From Schistosoma mansoni (Eukaryota; Platyhelminthes; Trematoda; Strigeidida; Schistosomatidae), in the NCBI RefSeq assembly GCF_000237925.1, contig NC_031495.1:48959925-49023924 (forward strand): a stretch of DNA of 64,000 nucleotides, in the 5' to 3' direction. Positions within the stretch are counted from its first letter, which is position 1, and every line of letters begins with the position of its first letter. Both the position numbers and the translations under genes were made by a program. Below are positions 11,935 through 22,894 of this stretch, piece by piece. The notes under the pieces were generated by a model. It was not told the origin of the DNA. It searched no databases and was given only the letters and a program-made list of their open reading frames with translations.

Positions 11935-14125
11935 ACACAATTTTAGTATTTGCCTATATCATTATTCTAAAAACAGCTGATTAGAAAGTCAGGAACTGTA
12001 AATGTTTAAGGACAAGGTCACTATTTTATGATTGATCAGAATTTGCTTAAAAGTTGATTGGATAGATAACATGCTTCTATTGGTTTATCGTGAAGTCCGA
12101 TCATGTAGTGACATATTTCATGTAAACATATACAGAGTTACATAATTATGAAGGTTTGACTCTTACACTTCAAAGTATCCTCCTTGTTCGTCCATTCTCT
12201 GTCTATTTCAAAGTCCCAAATGAGATATGTCATATCGAAGTTGAATGGAAGACTTTGTTGCAAACCACATAATTCCTGAGAGTTGTTTGTTACTAGCAAA
12301 TCAAAATTCTCAGCTAGATAAAGGTAGATGATAGTTTTATCAGAAAGTATGATTAAAGGAACGTTTGTTGTTGTCAGCTTTTTAACAGAACATGATTTAA
12401 TGAAGTGTTCATGAGAATAAACCTTTAGATTGCAGACCGTCCGAAGAGTAAACAGAATTTATCCAAACTGCATTTACTGAACGACGTGAAAAGCATTATA
12501 GATTGTAGTTTGATAACAAAAACTCACTTGTGGTCTACATAAAACCCAACCCTATTGTGTAAGATTCAAGGTTTTGTATGCCAATTAAGTTTGTGAGAAG
12601 ACTTAATCAGCAACTCAATGTGAAGTGTAAATAACAACAAATATGGTGCAATTTTATAACTTGGAGATTACGTAGAGCATTTCTTATTTCATCTTCTATG
12701 AGATGATTAGCTGACTAAACAACTGAAGAACTGAAGAAACGACGTACTCAGCTAATTAATTTTTGTTATACATGCTGCTTATTTCGAACTCTTTCGTATG
12801 GAGTACTACGGTAATAACAGTTGACGGCTTATAACAATCCTTTAAACTACGAGTCATCAATGTTGTAATGTTAAACAATAAATTGTTCATGTTTTAAAAA
12901 GCTTAATTACATTCTATTGTTTGTTAAGTAAACATAGGTCTCCTTTGCGGTCTTTCTCTTCAGTATGTTTGGGGAAAGAAGTTCAAAATATCCATCTTCA
13001 GGGGCTAGCTAAAATATGATTTCGAAGTTTGAGAATTTCTTTAATTAAAATAATAAATTTTTTATCAACGAGCTTGAGCATGTGAGTGGTCTAAACGAAA
13101 TGAGAGATTACAAGTATGAAATCTAAATGACACAGTAGTAAATTTTATCAGACTATAATATAGGTCTAGTACATTGTGGTTTTGACAAATATATAAAGTA
13201 TTGGTGGCGAAAGACCTTACATTTATCCTTGTGGTTGGGGTCTGCAGCTACAGTGAAACATCCTACTCAACTGTATAGAGTGTTTATAAGAAGTTGTTTG
13301 TCATAAAAAAATTGGTTGGTAATGTTGAGAATAATCGTTTGTTGAGATTGAAATCATACAATATACCACAAAATGGAGGATAACTGGAATATGTGTGTGA
13401 AATTGAGGAGATTACAAAGTTACGTCAGCACAGTTACCATTCAATATAATGTAATCAGTATTCCTAGTGAGAGTGTAGTGTCACATTCTGAAAACTGCAC
13501 AGTTTTTGGAACCAACACGAAACACTGAAAGGAAATTATTATACATGTAATGTACTTTATTCAGGACGTGAATAAATAGTAGCAAATACTATTTAATCTC
13601 AAGTGTGAACCTACTTCTTTAACAAACGTTTTACCGCTTTTACAAGCATTCTCATAACTACAAGTCGTAAATTGAAATCTTGTTTTCCAGTCCTATCCTT
13701 ATCAAATTCGTTGAGAATCTAAATGATCAACAGTTTGAAAGAATCCACAACACTGATCAAACATTAATCCCCATCGAACTCTATATGGATAATTCAGAAG
13801 TAACTGGATGAGAAATATCTGTTCCATACACAAGAATCTGCAAGAAAACAATGTGACCTGGTCGTCTGTTTCTCCATCATAAATTTCAAGAAACTATAGA
13901 TAAGTCATTTACTGATCTCTTTTACATATTGTCTTCACTCTCCTTTTATCCAACTCCCTTTTATGTATTTCTCTATACTACTTGCTAATATTCAGTAAAC
14001 AGTGTCATTTCTAATAACATGTGAGTGCATGGTGTGAATAGTGTGGGATTTATTTGTTGTTGTGTTATATTCTGAAGCGTTTGCATGATCTAGTGACATT
14101 CATTTTTAATTGAAACACGCGATAA

Positions 14126-14371
14126 TTTAAAAGACAGACGGTAGCTGAAACCGACGTCAATGATGGCTGGTTATCAACAGTCGAATGGAGACTAATTGGA
14201 CAAAATCTGGAAGGTAATGGGTGTAAAGAAATAGTGAAGGAATGTGAAGAAGCCAAACGTAACGGTTATAAGTGTTCGAAGAGTGTATTCACAATTATTA
14301 ATAATCTTCATGTAATTATTACAGGAAGTATTTTCCTTTGCATTAATATTAATTCAAGAAACTATAGATAA
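14126..14371 (+). other. exon-like open frame with hydrophobic tail, block D copy 1
   Basis: Stop-free frame of 81 codons. From about residue 8: ETDVNDGWLSTVEWRLIGQN, then EGNGCKEIVKECEEAKRNG, YKCSKS and a hydrophobic end (FTIINN.HVIITGSIFLCI). The three cysteines followed by a C-terminal hydrophobic stretch resemble the last exon of a GPI-anchored or membrane protein. No start Met and no good polypyrimidine tract precede it. The same frame is on the minus strand at 19288-19073 and 27624-27373. Function unknown, and coding status unproven. Confidence 0.3.
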
Positions 14372-14484
14372 GTCATTTACTGGTCTCTTTTACGTATTTT
14401 CTTATAACAGAAGATTTCCCATTTGTGTGGGAAACAAAACATAATTTTCCTGTCTAATAAACGAACAACAGTCCAATCTGAGCT

Positions 14485-14769
14485 TTGACACTTATAAACA
14501 AGAAGACCACGTCAGACTACCACACACTAGTCTCGTGTGATTCTACAGCTAATCAAACAGTGAGTTTTCGTACTATTTTTGGAGACTGGCCGACATTGAT
14601 CTATACGATTTCTTTATTTTCAGTTGATAATGTCGAACTCGGAAACAATACCAACATACAGTGGAGTCCACTGAGTCTAGATGGAAAATGTCAAAAGTAT
14701 CGAAAGGATCAAATTGTCTTGCTCGGAAGCAGATCATTGATTCTGCTTATATCATTACTGATAGGTTAA
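14485..14769 (+). other. orphan open frame with hydrophobic C-terminus
   Basis: 94 codons from an ATG: a Thr/Ser-rich start, SCDSTANQTVS with a possible N-glycosylation site, GDWPTLIYTISLF, NNTNIQWSPLSLDGKC, and a hydrophobic end SLILLISLLIG. The end looks like a GPI-attachment tail. The counterpart in block A copy 1 (about 2597-2881) is not open throughout, so at most one copy is functional. Its WSPLSLDGKC stretch loosely recalls W..IGQNLEGNGC of the block D frame; that relation is a guess. Coding status unproven. Confidence 0.3.
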
Positions 14770-15227
14770 GAAAATGAGGACAATAAAACAGCCATTACAC
14801 ACCACGACTAAGGGAGGATTGGTTAAATTACTCAAGGAATACGCAAAATATACCTGAAAGAGAAAGAAACAACATCATTTCTATTTTATTTAGTCAATGT
14901 AGAAGAAAACAGTAAAGGTGGTGAAGTTGGAGACAGCAGTTCATATGTCAATGATGGTATATGTGTATTGTCAGAAGGTTCCCTTATTATTGCAAATTAG
15001 TTTTGGTGCAATCATTGTGCGATTTACATATAGCAAAAAGAATGATCAATTTCAGCACTAAACAACAATGGGTAAATCAGAAAATTTACGAAGCAATATT
15101 CGTTGGTTACAATTTAAGTCTAGTTTAGTATCACTCAGACACTGTCCAAACGTTCTAGTTGCTCACCGAGTACTCATACATTCATTAATAATATTTATTC
15201 GGATATTTGATTTCATCTACTTTATAA

Positions 15228-15446
15228 TTCCAGCAAACTGGAAATGAGAAGTCAGTAAACACTGTTCTGTTTCATTGGTCTTTTGAAATTGAGTTTCCAA
15301 TCACAAACTGTCGATATCAGTGTGAGTGTTGTCTCCACGAACCAGAAGGTACAGATGTCCCTGAAAACTTTGACTCAGTGAGCAACAAAACTCCTTGTTC
15401 AAACACGTCTGTGTTGGGACATGTGAATGCTTCACTTCTGTGTTAG
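15228..15446 (+). other. Cys-rich exon-like open frame, copy 2
   Basis: 73 stop-free codons ending in TAG. It contains CRYQCECC, EPEGTDVPENFDSVSN and sites NKT, NTS and NAS for N-glycosylation, so it would suit a secreted protein. An AG precedes it at 15231-15233, but no clear acceptor tract is visible. Copies: 3666-3896 (+) and 36629-36829 (-). Confidence 0.3.
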
Positions 15447-15902
15447 ACAATCGTTCATATAACACTGTCGATTAGACAAAGCATAATGGTCGTTGAAGTT
15501 AGTCAACAGGAAACCCTGGATCCGGGTTTCATGCTACTTGGCAGTGGTCAGCAAGGTGTACCTGTAATCTTGGGGAAACTTGTGCTCCCTGAAGGATTCG
15601 GTAACTTAGACTATGAACAATAGAGTGTTTCTAGTGAGAGATAAGCAACGTGGTTTGAAATTTTATCAACTAAGCAATCGATAAAACAATCGAAATGCTC
15701 TTGTTTTAAACACATTCTAAAAGACAACGTTCTCACTAGTAATCTCCACGATTCCGGATTTAAGAGTCATTTCAATTGTACACTATTCCAGTTCGACTGG
15801 AACTTAAATTTCAATCGACTGGCCAATCAATGACAGAGATTGGAAAATATTTCATTGTTCAGTGATTTCGGTGAAAATGTAGTCGTTGTTTCATTTCACC
15901 GT

Positions 15903-16214
15903 TCACCAGCAACTCGTAATACATAAATATGTGCACAGTTGCTCACAGTGACCTAAATCATATATCATCTCACACATTGATATGCATTGACAAACAATAA
16001 ATATAGAGATCATCAATTGAGGAACATTCGTGTTACAAAACCCAATTTTATCATTTTCAATCGGAACATAGGTGAATGATGAACATGTGGTATTTTGATT
16101 CGAATGATCATACACACTTGGGAAGAGTGGTTGAATCAAGTATCTATGGAAATCTGTTTTGAGAAGTGGTATTTTGTTTGAGACATGAATAGTCTTAGAA
16201 TAGCTGTCACACAA
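15903..16214 (-). other. orphan open frame with a Cys-rich C-terminus, copy 2
   Basis: Same 103-codon frame as at 4147-4458, from block A copy 2. Identity only shows that the duplication is young. No family recognised. Confidence 0.2.
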
Positions 16215-16935
16215 ATCATCCCTACATCATTATTGCATCGAAGGAGCTTGTTCATACGATTGTGAGACTATATCAAACCACAAATAGTTAGTGAGTTAGA
16301 AGAATCTCTACTGATCGGTACCTCTCACGAATGTTATCTATGAAAACTAGAGAGAAATCACAAACGTGAACAGATCATTGAAGTCACAAATTGCTACTGC
16401 AACGTCACACAGACATACATACATACATTCATACTATAAACATAAGGTGTTACAAGGCAATCAAAGAGGACATCTCGAACCATATAAACATGAGATGTAG
16501 ACAAAAGAAATTTGATCAGAAGTAGAAAACGTTCGCTTACTAAACCTATCTAAATCCAGAGAACTGAATCTCCTCAGACTGAACATTGTTCAAGTCTGAT
16601 GAATGATGACACGATAGACGTTGAGAGTATCAAACTGTTGGTTTGAATACCAACTCCAGATCAGTCATTAAATTATTCTCCAACCATCGAAATAATCTGT
16701 ATGTGATGAGTGAGTGACTAGTTATAAAAAATCGAACACACATTTATAATTTCTAACAGTGATATCTATCTGCTTGTCCATTGTTTTCTGTCCTTGTCCC
16801 TAAAATCACCTTCACCCTTTATGTTCTATAACTACTAATACGAATACCAATACTAATAATAAAAGCACTTTTACTACTATTACGGCTACAATCAATCGGT
16901 ATTCAAAAAACGATAGATTGAGGGAGATATAAAGG

Positions 16936-17250
16936 AATTCAAAATACAATACGTTGGTTTGTGCTCATCTAATACTTCTTGGTTAAACTGCGTTATTTCA
17001 GAGAACCCTAGTTTGTACTATAATTCAAATACTTCTAATTATCACAACGATTCTCTGGACTTTTACATAACTTTCTGTCAATGTTGAATATTTATAAACA
17101 ACCTATGACTCAATATCGCTCTAGTGATAAATTCCCATCCAAATTTATTTGACTATAGACCATCATATTCTATATTTAAGACTTTTAATTATTGAAGTAG
17201 AATGAAGACTATTCAGTGAAGAGAGTTCTCTTTTCGACGATTTATTTTAC
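16936..17250 (-). repeat. inverted piece of block A
   Basis: Reverse complement of about 3180-3505. The same AATACAATACGTTGG and GTGCTCATCTAATACTTCTT landmarks recur at about 24945-25080, and a diverged form lies at 21975-22060. This is a dispersed repeat, possibly LTR-derived. 17250-17575 beyond it holds no recognised gene; 17500-17560 is shared with 25080-25140. Confidence 0.65.
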
Positions 17251-18464
17251 TCAATGGAGTATTCGACTTTCTTCCCATATAACTAAGATCTTTAACCCTG
17301 TTTACCACCACCTGGATTTATTGTTGTTGACCATGAGGCTGTCATTGTCTATCTCTTTACTTTGATTGTATCTCCCTGAGATCTAGTTCTTGGTCCCATA
17401 CTCCATTTTGATTTTCTGATTGACTGATATTTAGTGAAATTCGAATATTTCACTTCTACCCGAATCTTGTGAAGATGATATTGTTCAGAAGAACAGTGAA
17501 AGATCCACGACTAAATCATCCAGCTCAGAGAACGAAACACCACCTAAATCATCCACTTGAGCTACAGATCTCAACCAGCCCAGATATCCACTGACTTGTG
17601 AAATGGGGTGCTGCTCATAAGCCAATAATGAGACTGATTAATTGCAGTCTTATACAACAATGGGAAGATCCAAACAACCAATACAAATGAAGTACTAATT
17701 AACTTTTGGTACTATTGAACAGTTTCAGTAAATGATATCACAGGAACAAATATCTCCAAATTATCATTACTTTTCTTCTCATTAGCGAATACATAAATAA
17801 GTATTGATATTTAAACATTTTGGAGAGGCAACTAATTACATTTTTTGAATATAATGATTTCTGGAGGTTAGTCTTCAATGCATCAGTGATTATTATTTTG
17901 ATCTATGTCATTTAACTACTAATATTCTGACAATTAGTTATAATTATTGTATGGTTTAGAAACGAAACCTACACCATGTTAGAATGGCACCTATTGATTT
18001 ACGAGAACACACTGTTCTAAATTTACGTAGAATCATCAATCATATACCGAAATGCATAAGATGGTATTCTGCAATCAGAAAATATGGAGGAATATTCTCA
18101 TGTAAATAAGAAATTGGCAGGTTTATTTTATAAACGTGATATCTTTGTTGATATAGATCCATCGATATATGTATTTCTTTATTTCGCCTTTCATGTTAAC
18201 ATCTTAAAGTAATAAGTTTGAGTTGTGTATAACATCAAAATTAACGTTACTTCACCAAATAAACTCTAAGGGCTTTTGAAATTGAACCCTGTTGATAAAT
18301 GTCACAAATTTCCAATAGTCATAATCTGAATTCCTGTGTCCTTCATAAAAGTTGAGATGCAATAAAATGATGGATTGTGTAGGTTGCAATACACTTGGAT
18401 ACCACTGTCCTTCTGCAAAACCGAAACAGTTTTTGATCAAATCTGAAAGAATTTCAGTTGAAGT

Positions 18465-18892
18465 AATAATAATAATAATAATAATAATATATTCTGAAAA
18501 TAATATTTACAGAATTCACACCAGTTTACAGGCATGATCAGATTGTTATAAAAATCAACATTTAATGTAGAGAACAAACATGAATTATAAGAAGGTTTTA
18601 TGTTTGCTGGTTTAGTAATTGATAAACAGTTTAAATATGGCATATATCACGGCAAGCCAATGCAACACCAGGGAACTTGTCATTTTTTAATTAAGTGGAT
18701 AGCCTGATGATTGACCAACATTATTCTGTAAGGTTATTACCAGTGCCAGAGCGAGTTATTATTAATTATCTACAACTAGAGAAAGTAAGATTAAAGCAAA
18801 GAGCACGGAACAACAAAACAATGATAGCAAGTAAGAGGTTAAACATTTAAAGTTCCTATAATCTCACTTGTGGAGTAAGATACACTTGCAGT
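18465..18892 (-). mobile_element. insertion with an (ATT)n tail, absent from the sister copy
   Basis: Lies between bases that are adjacent in the duplicate at 27228/27229. Read on the minus strand it ends in an (ATT)n tail at 18465-18490, as expected for a 3' end of a CR1/RTE-type LINE or a SINE. The target repeat is at most AGT. No coding similarity is visible. Because one copy lacks it, it entered after the duplication, or was precisely lost. Confidence 0.55.
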
Positions 18893-19072
18893 CCAACAGA
18901 TAGTTCCGGCTCTACCAAGTTTCAAACAACTAAACGACCGAGATACGTGTTGAATTCAAGTTCGAAACTAAGATTAATCTTCGACACAGCTCCATTATTA
19001 GAAAATATATGTCGATCAGTTACACAACACAACTCGTTATGTATCTGTGGCGGTTGATGAATTATTATTTAT

Positions 19073-19288
19073 TCAAAGGAAAATGCTTCCTGTAATAATT
19101 ACATGAAGATTATTAATAATTGTGAATACACTCTTCGAACACTTATAACCGTTACGTTTGGCTTCTTCACATTCCTTCACTATTTCTTTACACCCATTAC
19201 CTTCCAGATTTTGTCCAATTAGTCTCCATTCGACTGTTGATAACCAGCCATCATTGACGTCGGTTTCAGCTACCGTCTGTCTTTTAAA
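19073..19288 (-). other. exon-like open frame with hydrophobic tail, block D copy 2
   Basis: Minus-strand equivalent of 14126-14371. It is 72 codons because the frame ends right after SIFL, where this copy leaves the shared block. Otherwise identical in the part I compared. Confidence 0.3.
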
Positions 19289-20279
19289 TTATCGCGTGTT
19301 TCAATTAAAAATGAATGTCACTAGATCATGCAAACGCTTCAGAATATAACACAACAACAAATAAATCCCACACTATTCACACCATGCACTCACATGTTAT
19401 TAGAAATGACACTGTTTACTGAATATTAGCAAGTAGTATAGAGAAATACATAAAAGGGAGTTGGATAAAAGGAGAGTGAAGACAATATGTAAAAGAGATC
19501 AGTAAATGACTTATCTATAGTTTCTTGAAATTTATGATGGAGAAACAGACGACCAGGTCACATTGTTTTCTTGCAGATTCTTGTGTATGGAACAGATATT
19601 TCTCATCCAGTTACTTCTGAATTATCCATATAGAGTTCGATGGGGATTAATGTTTGATCAGTGTTGTGGATTCTTTCAAACTGTTGATCATTTAGATTCT
19701 CAACGAATTTGATAAGGATAGGACTGGAAAACAAGATTTCAATTTACGACTTGTAGTTATGAGAATGCTTGTAAAAGCGGTAAAACGTTTGTTAAAGAAG
19801 TAGGTTCACACTTGAGATTAAATAGTATTTGCTACTATTTATTCACGTCCTGAATAAAGTACATTACATGTATAATAATTTCCTTTCAGTGTTTCGTGTT
19901 GGTCCCAAAAACTGTGCAGTTTTCAGAATGTGACACTACACTCTCACAAGGAATACTGATTACATTATATTGAATGGTAACTGTGCTGACGTAACTTTGT
20001 AATCTCCTCAATTTCACACACATATTCCAGTTATCCTCCATTTTGTGGTATATTGTATGATTTCAATCTCAACAAACGATTATTCTCAACATTACCAACC
20101 AATTTTTTTATGACAAACAACTTCTTATAAACACTCTATACTGTTGAGTAGGATGTCTCAGTGTAACTGCAGATCTCAACCATAAGGATAAATATAATTT
20201 CTTTCGCCACCAATACTTTATATTTTTCTCAAAACCAAAATGTACTAGACCTATATTATAGTGTCACTTATATTATAGT

Positions 20280-21905
20280 GTCTAAATACACATTCAGACT
20301 TTAATGGTTTTATGGATTACATTGAGAGTTTCGAAATCTGTGCTATGACCAAGGAAGATACTGAGGATTTTAATATGGTAGGCTCATTTCCTTACGTTCA
20401 TCGGTAAAGAAGTATACAGCCTAATAAAGACTTTGTCATTTCCAGACAAGCCGATTTCACTCACTTATACAACTCTCAAGCTACTACTACTGGACCATGT
20501 AAAGAATACAAATTTCGAATGCGGTAAAGGAGAATAATTCGATGAAATGATTTGACAGAACATCAGGAATTCCACTACATTACTACGTCATCATGGTCCA
20601 ATACGTAATGAAGGTTATTCAGATAACAATTCATTAAGTTGTGAAACAGTTCACGAAGATGAGCACGAGTTTCGTATATGCTTGTTCTATGACAAGTTTC
20701 ACCCATGTAATTCATGTGTATTTCGTAATTCTAAATGCTTTAAATGTAATAAAACTGGACACATCTAGTCAGTTTGCAATACCATGGTTCATTTCGCTGA
20801 AACTAATGCTAAAATTTGTTATTGTGATCCTATTAAGTTGGATGTTACTAATGATCACTTATCTTTATTCAAGACTTCTAGAAGCGGTATAACGTCACAT
20901 AACAGTCCATAGTTGAATGAAACCCAGAATCATTGTGAGACAAAAGTTTCTAATCAATCAACTTCTTATCGGATTTCTCGTGTTATTGTACCAGATATGG
21001 CTTGTCGTTTAATAATTCACATATTTCTGATGAACTTTCTTACAAATCTGAGAATAAAATGTTGAACGAGTCAAATCATGATCAAAAACCAGATTCAGTT
21101 TTGGTAGATGCTGATTTTCCTAATGACCCATTATTCTCTAATAAAACTCTTAATAAATTTGAGGAAAATATTTCCGAAAAATCAAATTCTGATATCATAT
21201 CAAGTGTCAGTGGTCCTCACAACGAATATCTCTCTAGTGATATTCCTAATGAATCTGACAAATATGTTCCGAATGAGTCGAATTCTAGTCACATTTCTGA
21301 TGTTATTGTATCAGATGTTGGATATTCTCACGAACAATATTTGTTGAGTAGAATCCCTAGTCAGTGGTATGATGAATCAGATGGAATAGCAAGTTTTCCT
21401 GAAGCAGTCAGAGAACCAGTTTGCCCAGATATGGAGTTTGCACAGGCAGCGAATCCAAATCAAGTCCTAGATTATCCTAATGAGTATGAGGCAGATGCAT
21501 GTTTTCAATTTGATGGAATACCTCAAATTATATATCAGTGTGTATCCCCAAATACTCACATACAGTAATCGAAGCGTGAGATTTGAGAAGATAATGCAAA
21601 TTGAGAACGTCGTATTGGTTATAACACTGCGACGTAAGGACCCAACATTACTTCATGGGGAAGGATAGTGTTGGAAAGTCTATAATGCAAATTCTAGATA
21701 TCAGTGGTTTCACTACACAACCGATATGATGATTGTACACTATTCCAGGAATCAGATGAGTCTGTCCCAATTACGGTTGTTAATCCTGATACTAACGATT
21801 ACATTCTAGACAATACAGGGTCCATATCCAATACACTGTCGAAGAGATGTAAGATGAACTTAAGAAGAAGACGTACAACCGATTTGGCTTACATTCTAAG
21901 TTAAG
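20280..21905 (+). mobile_element. LTR retrotransposon fossil, gag-like region and a 3' internal piece
   Basis: Remains of a Ty3/gypsy-like (Boudicca/Saci type) element on the plus strand. The gag-like part covers about 20280-21570: an N-terminal stretch, a CCHC zinc-knuckle-like segment near 20740-20785, then an acidic Ser/Asn/Asp-rich repeat-like region (open frame 21002-21568). A short 3' internal piece follows at about 21650-21905. Most of pol is absent, so the element is broken with multiple breaks. The part from about 21358 on is duplicated at 34013 onwards. Family assignment is from general composition and could be wrong. Confidence 0.55.
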
Positions 21906-22177
21906 CTGTGGCGGATGTAGTGTTTATATGAACCAATGATTTCTTTGAATTGATGACTGTTTTTATTTCGAATTCCAAATACAGTATATTCGTTCGCGCT
22001 CATCTAATATTTCGTGATTAAATTGCGTTATTACTAGGATTATTAGTTCATACTATAATTCAAATAATCTAAAACATCACAATAACCAATCCTACTCTGA
22101 CGGATAATGTACGGTACAAACCACTAGATAATGAGATTGTCAAATGTTACTATCATCAACCTATCTTTAAAGTATAG

Positions 22178-22493
22178 TGTTATACATCTCACTCTGTGTC
22201 TGGTAAGGTTTAAGTTACTAACCAGTGAGACTCGTTTTCAAGTTACTCAGAAACAATTATAGAAGTCCAATAATCGAATGAAACAGTAGTACAGTGCTCC
22301 CAGATTTTCACAAGTGCTTTATATAAGATCTATCGGCGAATGCAACGGTGAAAATATTAGGAATACTACGAATACTCTAAACCCTCATTCGTTTGTTTGA
22401 AATAAAGACTAAAATATTAATTAGATAACTGTACAGAGAAAAATAGTAATGACAAGGAAACGTAAACTAACACACTACCTAGATAACTGTACA
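22178..22493 (+). mobile_element. LTR-like fossil repeat, probable 3' LTR of the upstream fossil (copy 2)
   Basis: 316 bp, TGT...ACA ends, CCAAT at 22267, TATATAA at 22320-22326, AATAAA at 22401-22406. It sits downstream of the gag-like fossil in the same orientation, as a 3' LTR would. The motif AGATAACTGTACA occurs twice, at its end and about 60 bases earlier. Copies at 6947-7262 (-) and 34820-35135 (+). Confidence 0.45.
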
Positions 22494-22564
22494 GTGGAAC
22501 ACACCCGTTCGCAACTCCATAAAACCCCTAGACTTCCAATCACCATAATCGATAATAGTGTGAA

Positions 22565-22894
22565 ATGGACTACACCGTAACATCGTCTGTTAAACCGCTT
22601 AAATTTCGTTGCCACCATAACTGCAAATGGAAGCAAAATCAATTCGATCCCATCCAACATGAAATACCAGTTCTCAAATGTACACTATACAACACTAAGC
22701 AACGAAATACTATGACGTGTGGAAGTCGGTCAGGTTCACACATTCTGATTGTCAGCTTGAGAATAAATCACGTCTGCTACTCACATACTCAACGCTCCAC
22801 ACCAAACAAAACAGAACTGGGTGGTCAAAATCGATTGATTGCCTATTCACAAACGATAAGTATATGGTTAAAAAATAATCGAAATCAGCTCTAA
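22565..22894 (+). other. orphan open frame in block B (three further copies)
   Basis: 109 codons: MDYTVTSSVKPLKFRCHHNC near the start, then CTLYNTKQRNTMTCG and later a Lys/Asn-rich end. Copies at 35207-35536 (+), 6875-6546 (-) and a 5'-truncated one at about 32005-32187 (+). All are near-identical because the block is young. Probably non-coding, but no stop has arisen in any full-length copy. Confidence 0.2.

Larger units (their letters stand above)
8222..14354. repeat. large inverted duplication, left arm (blocks C and D)
   Basis: Reverse complement of 27394-31835. The left arm is about 6.1 kb and the right arm about 4.4 kb; the difference is one deletion of about 1.7 kb in the right arm, corresponding to about 11052-12763 here. 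The left arm holds the intact minus-strand p40 paralog and its promoter. Part of it (about 13200-14330) is present a third time at 19080-20260, and 13260-13440 resembles that third copy more than the right arm. A spacer of about 13 kb separates the arms. Confidence 0.9.
14407..16935 (+). repeat. segmental duplication block A, copy 2
   Basis: Direct copy of 2519-5390 with rearrangements. After 16897 the sequence jumps to what is 5353-5390 in copy 1, and at about 16936 it switches to an inverted piece matching 3480 and lower. Confidence 0.85.
17580..20260 (+). repeat. duplication blocks E and D, copy 1
   Basis: Direct copy of about 26345-28560. 17580-18464 matches 26345-27228 and 18893-20260 matches 27229-28560. 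Copy 1 carries a 428-base insertion at 18465-18892 that is absent from copy 2. The left end (17575-17700) is the tail of an Sm-alpha-like SINE. Confidence 0.85.

Noticed and set aside
22565-22894. A four-copy protein-coding gene family in block B
   Set aside because: The copies are almost identical because the block was recently duplicated, so an open frame is not evidence of selection; no domain is recognised. Listed only as an orphan frame.
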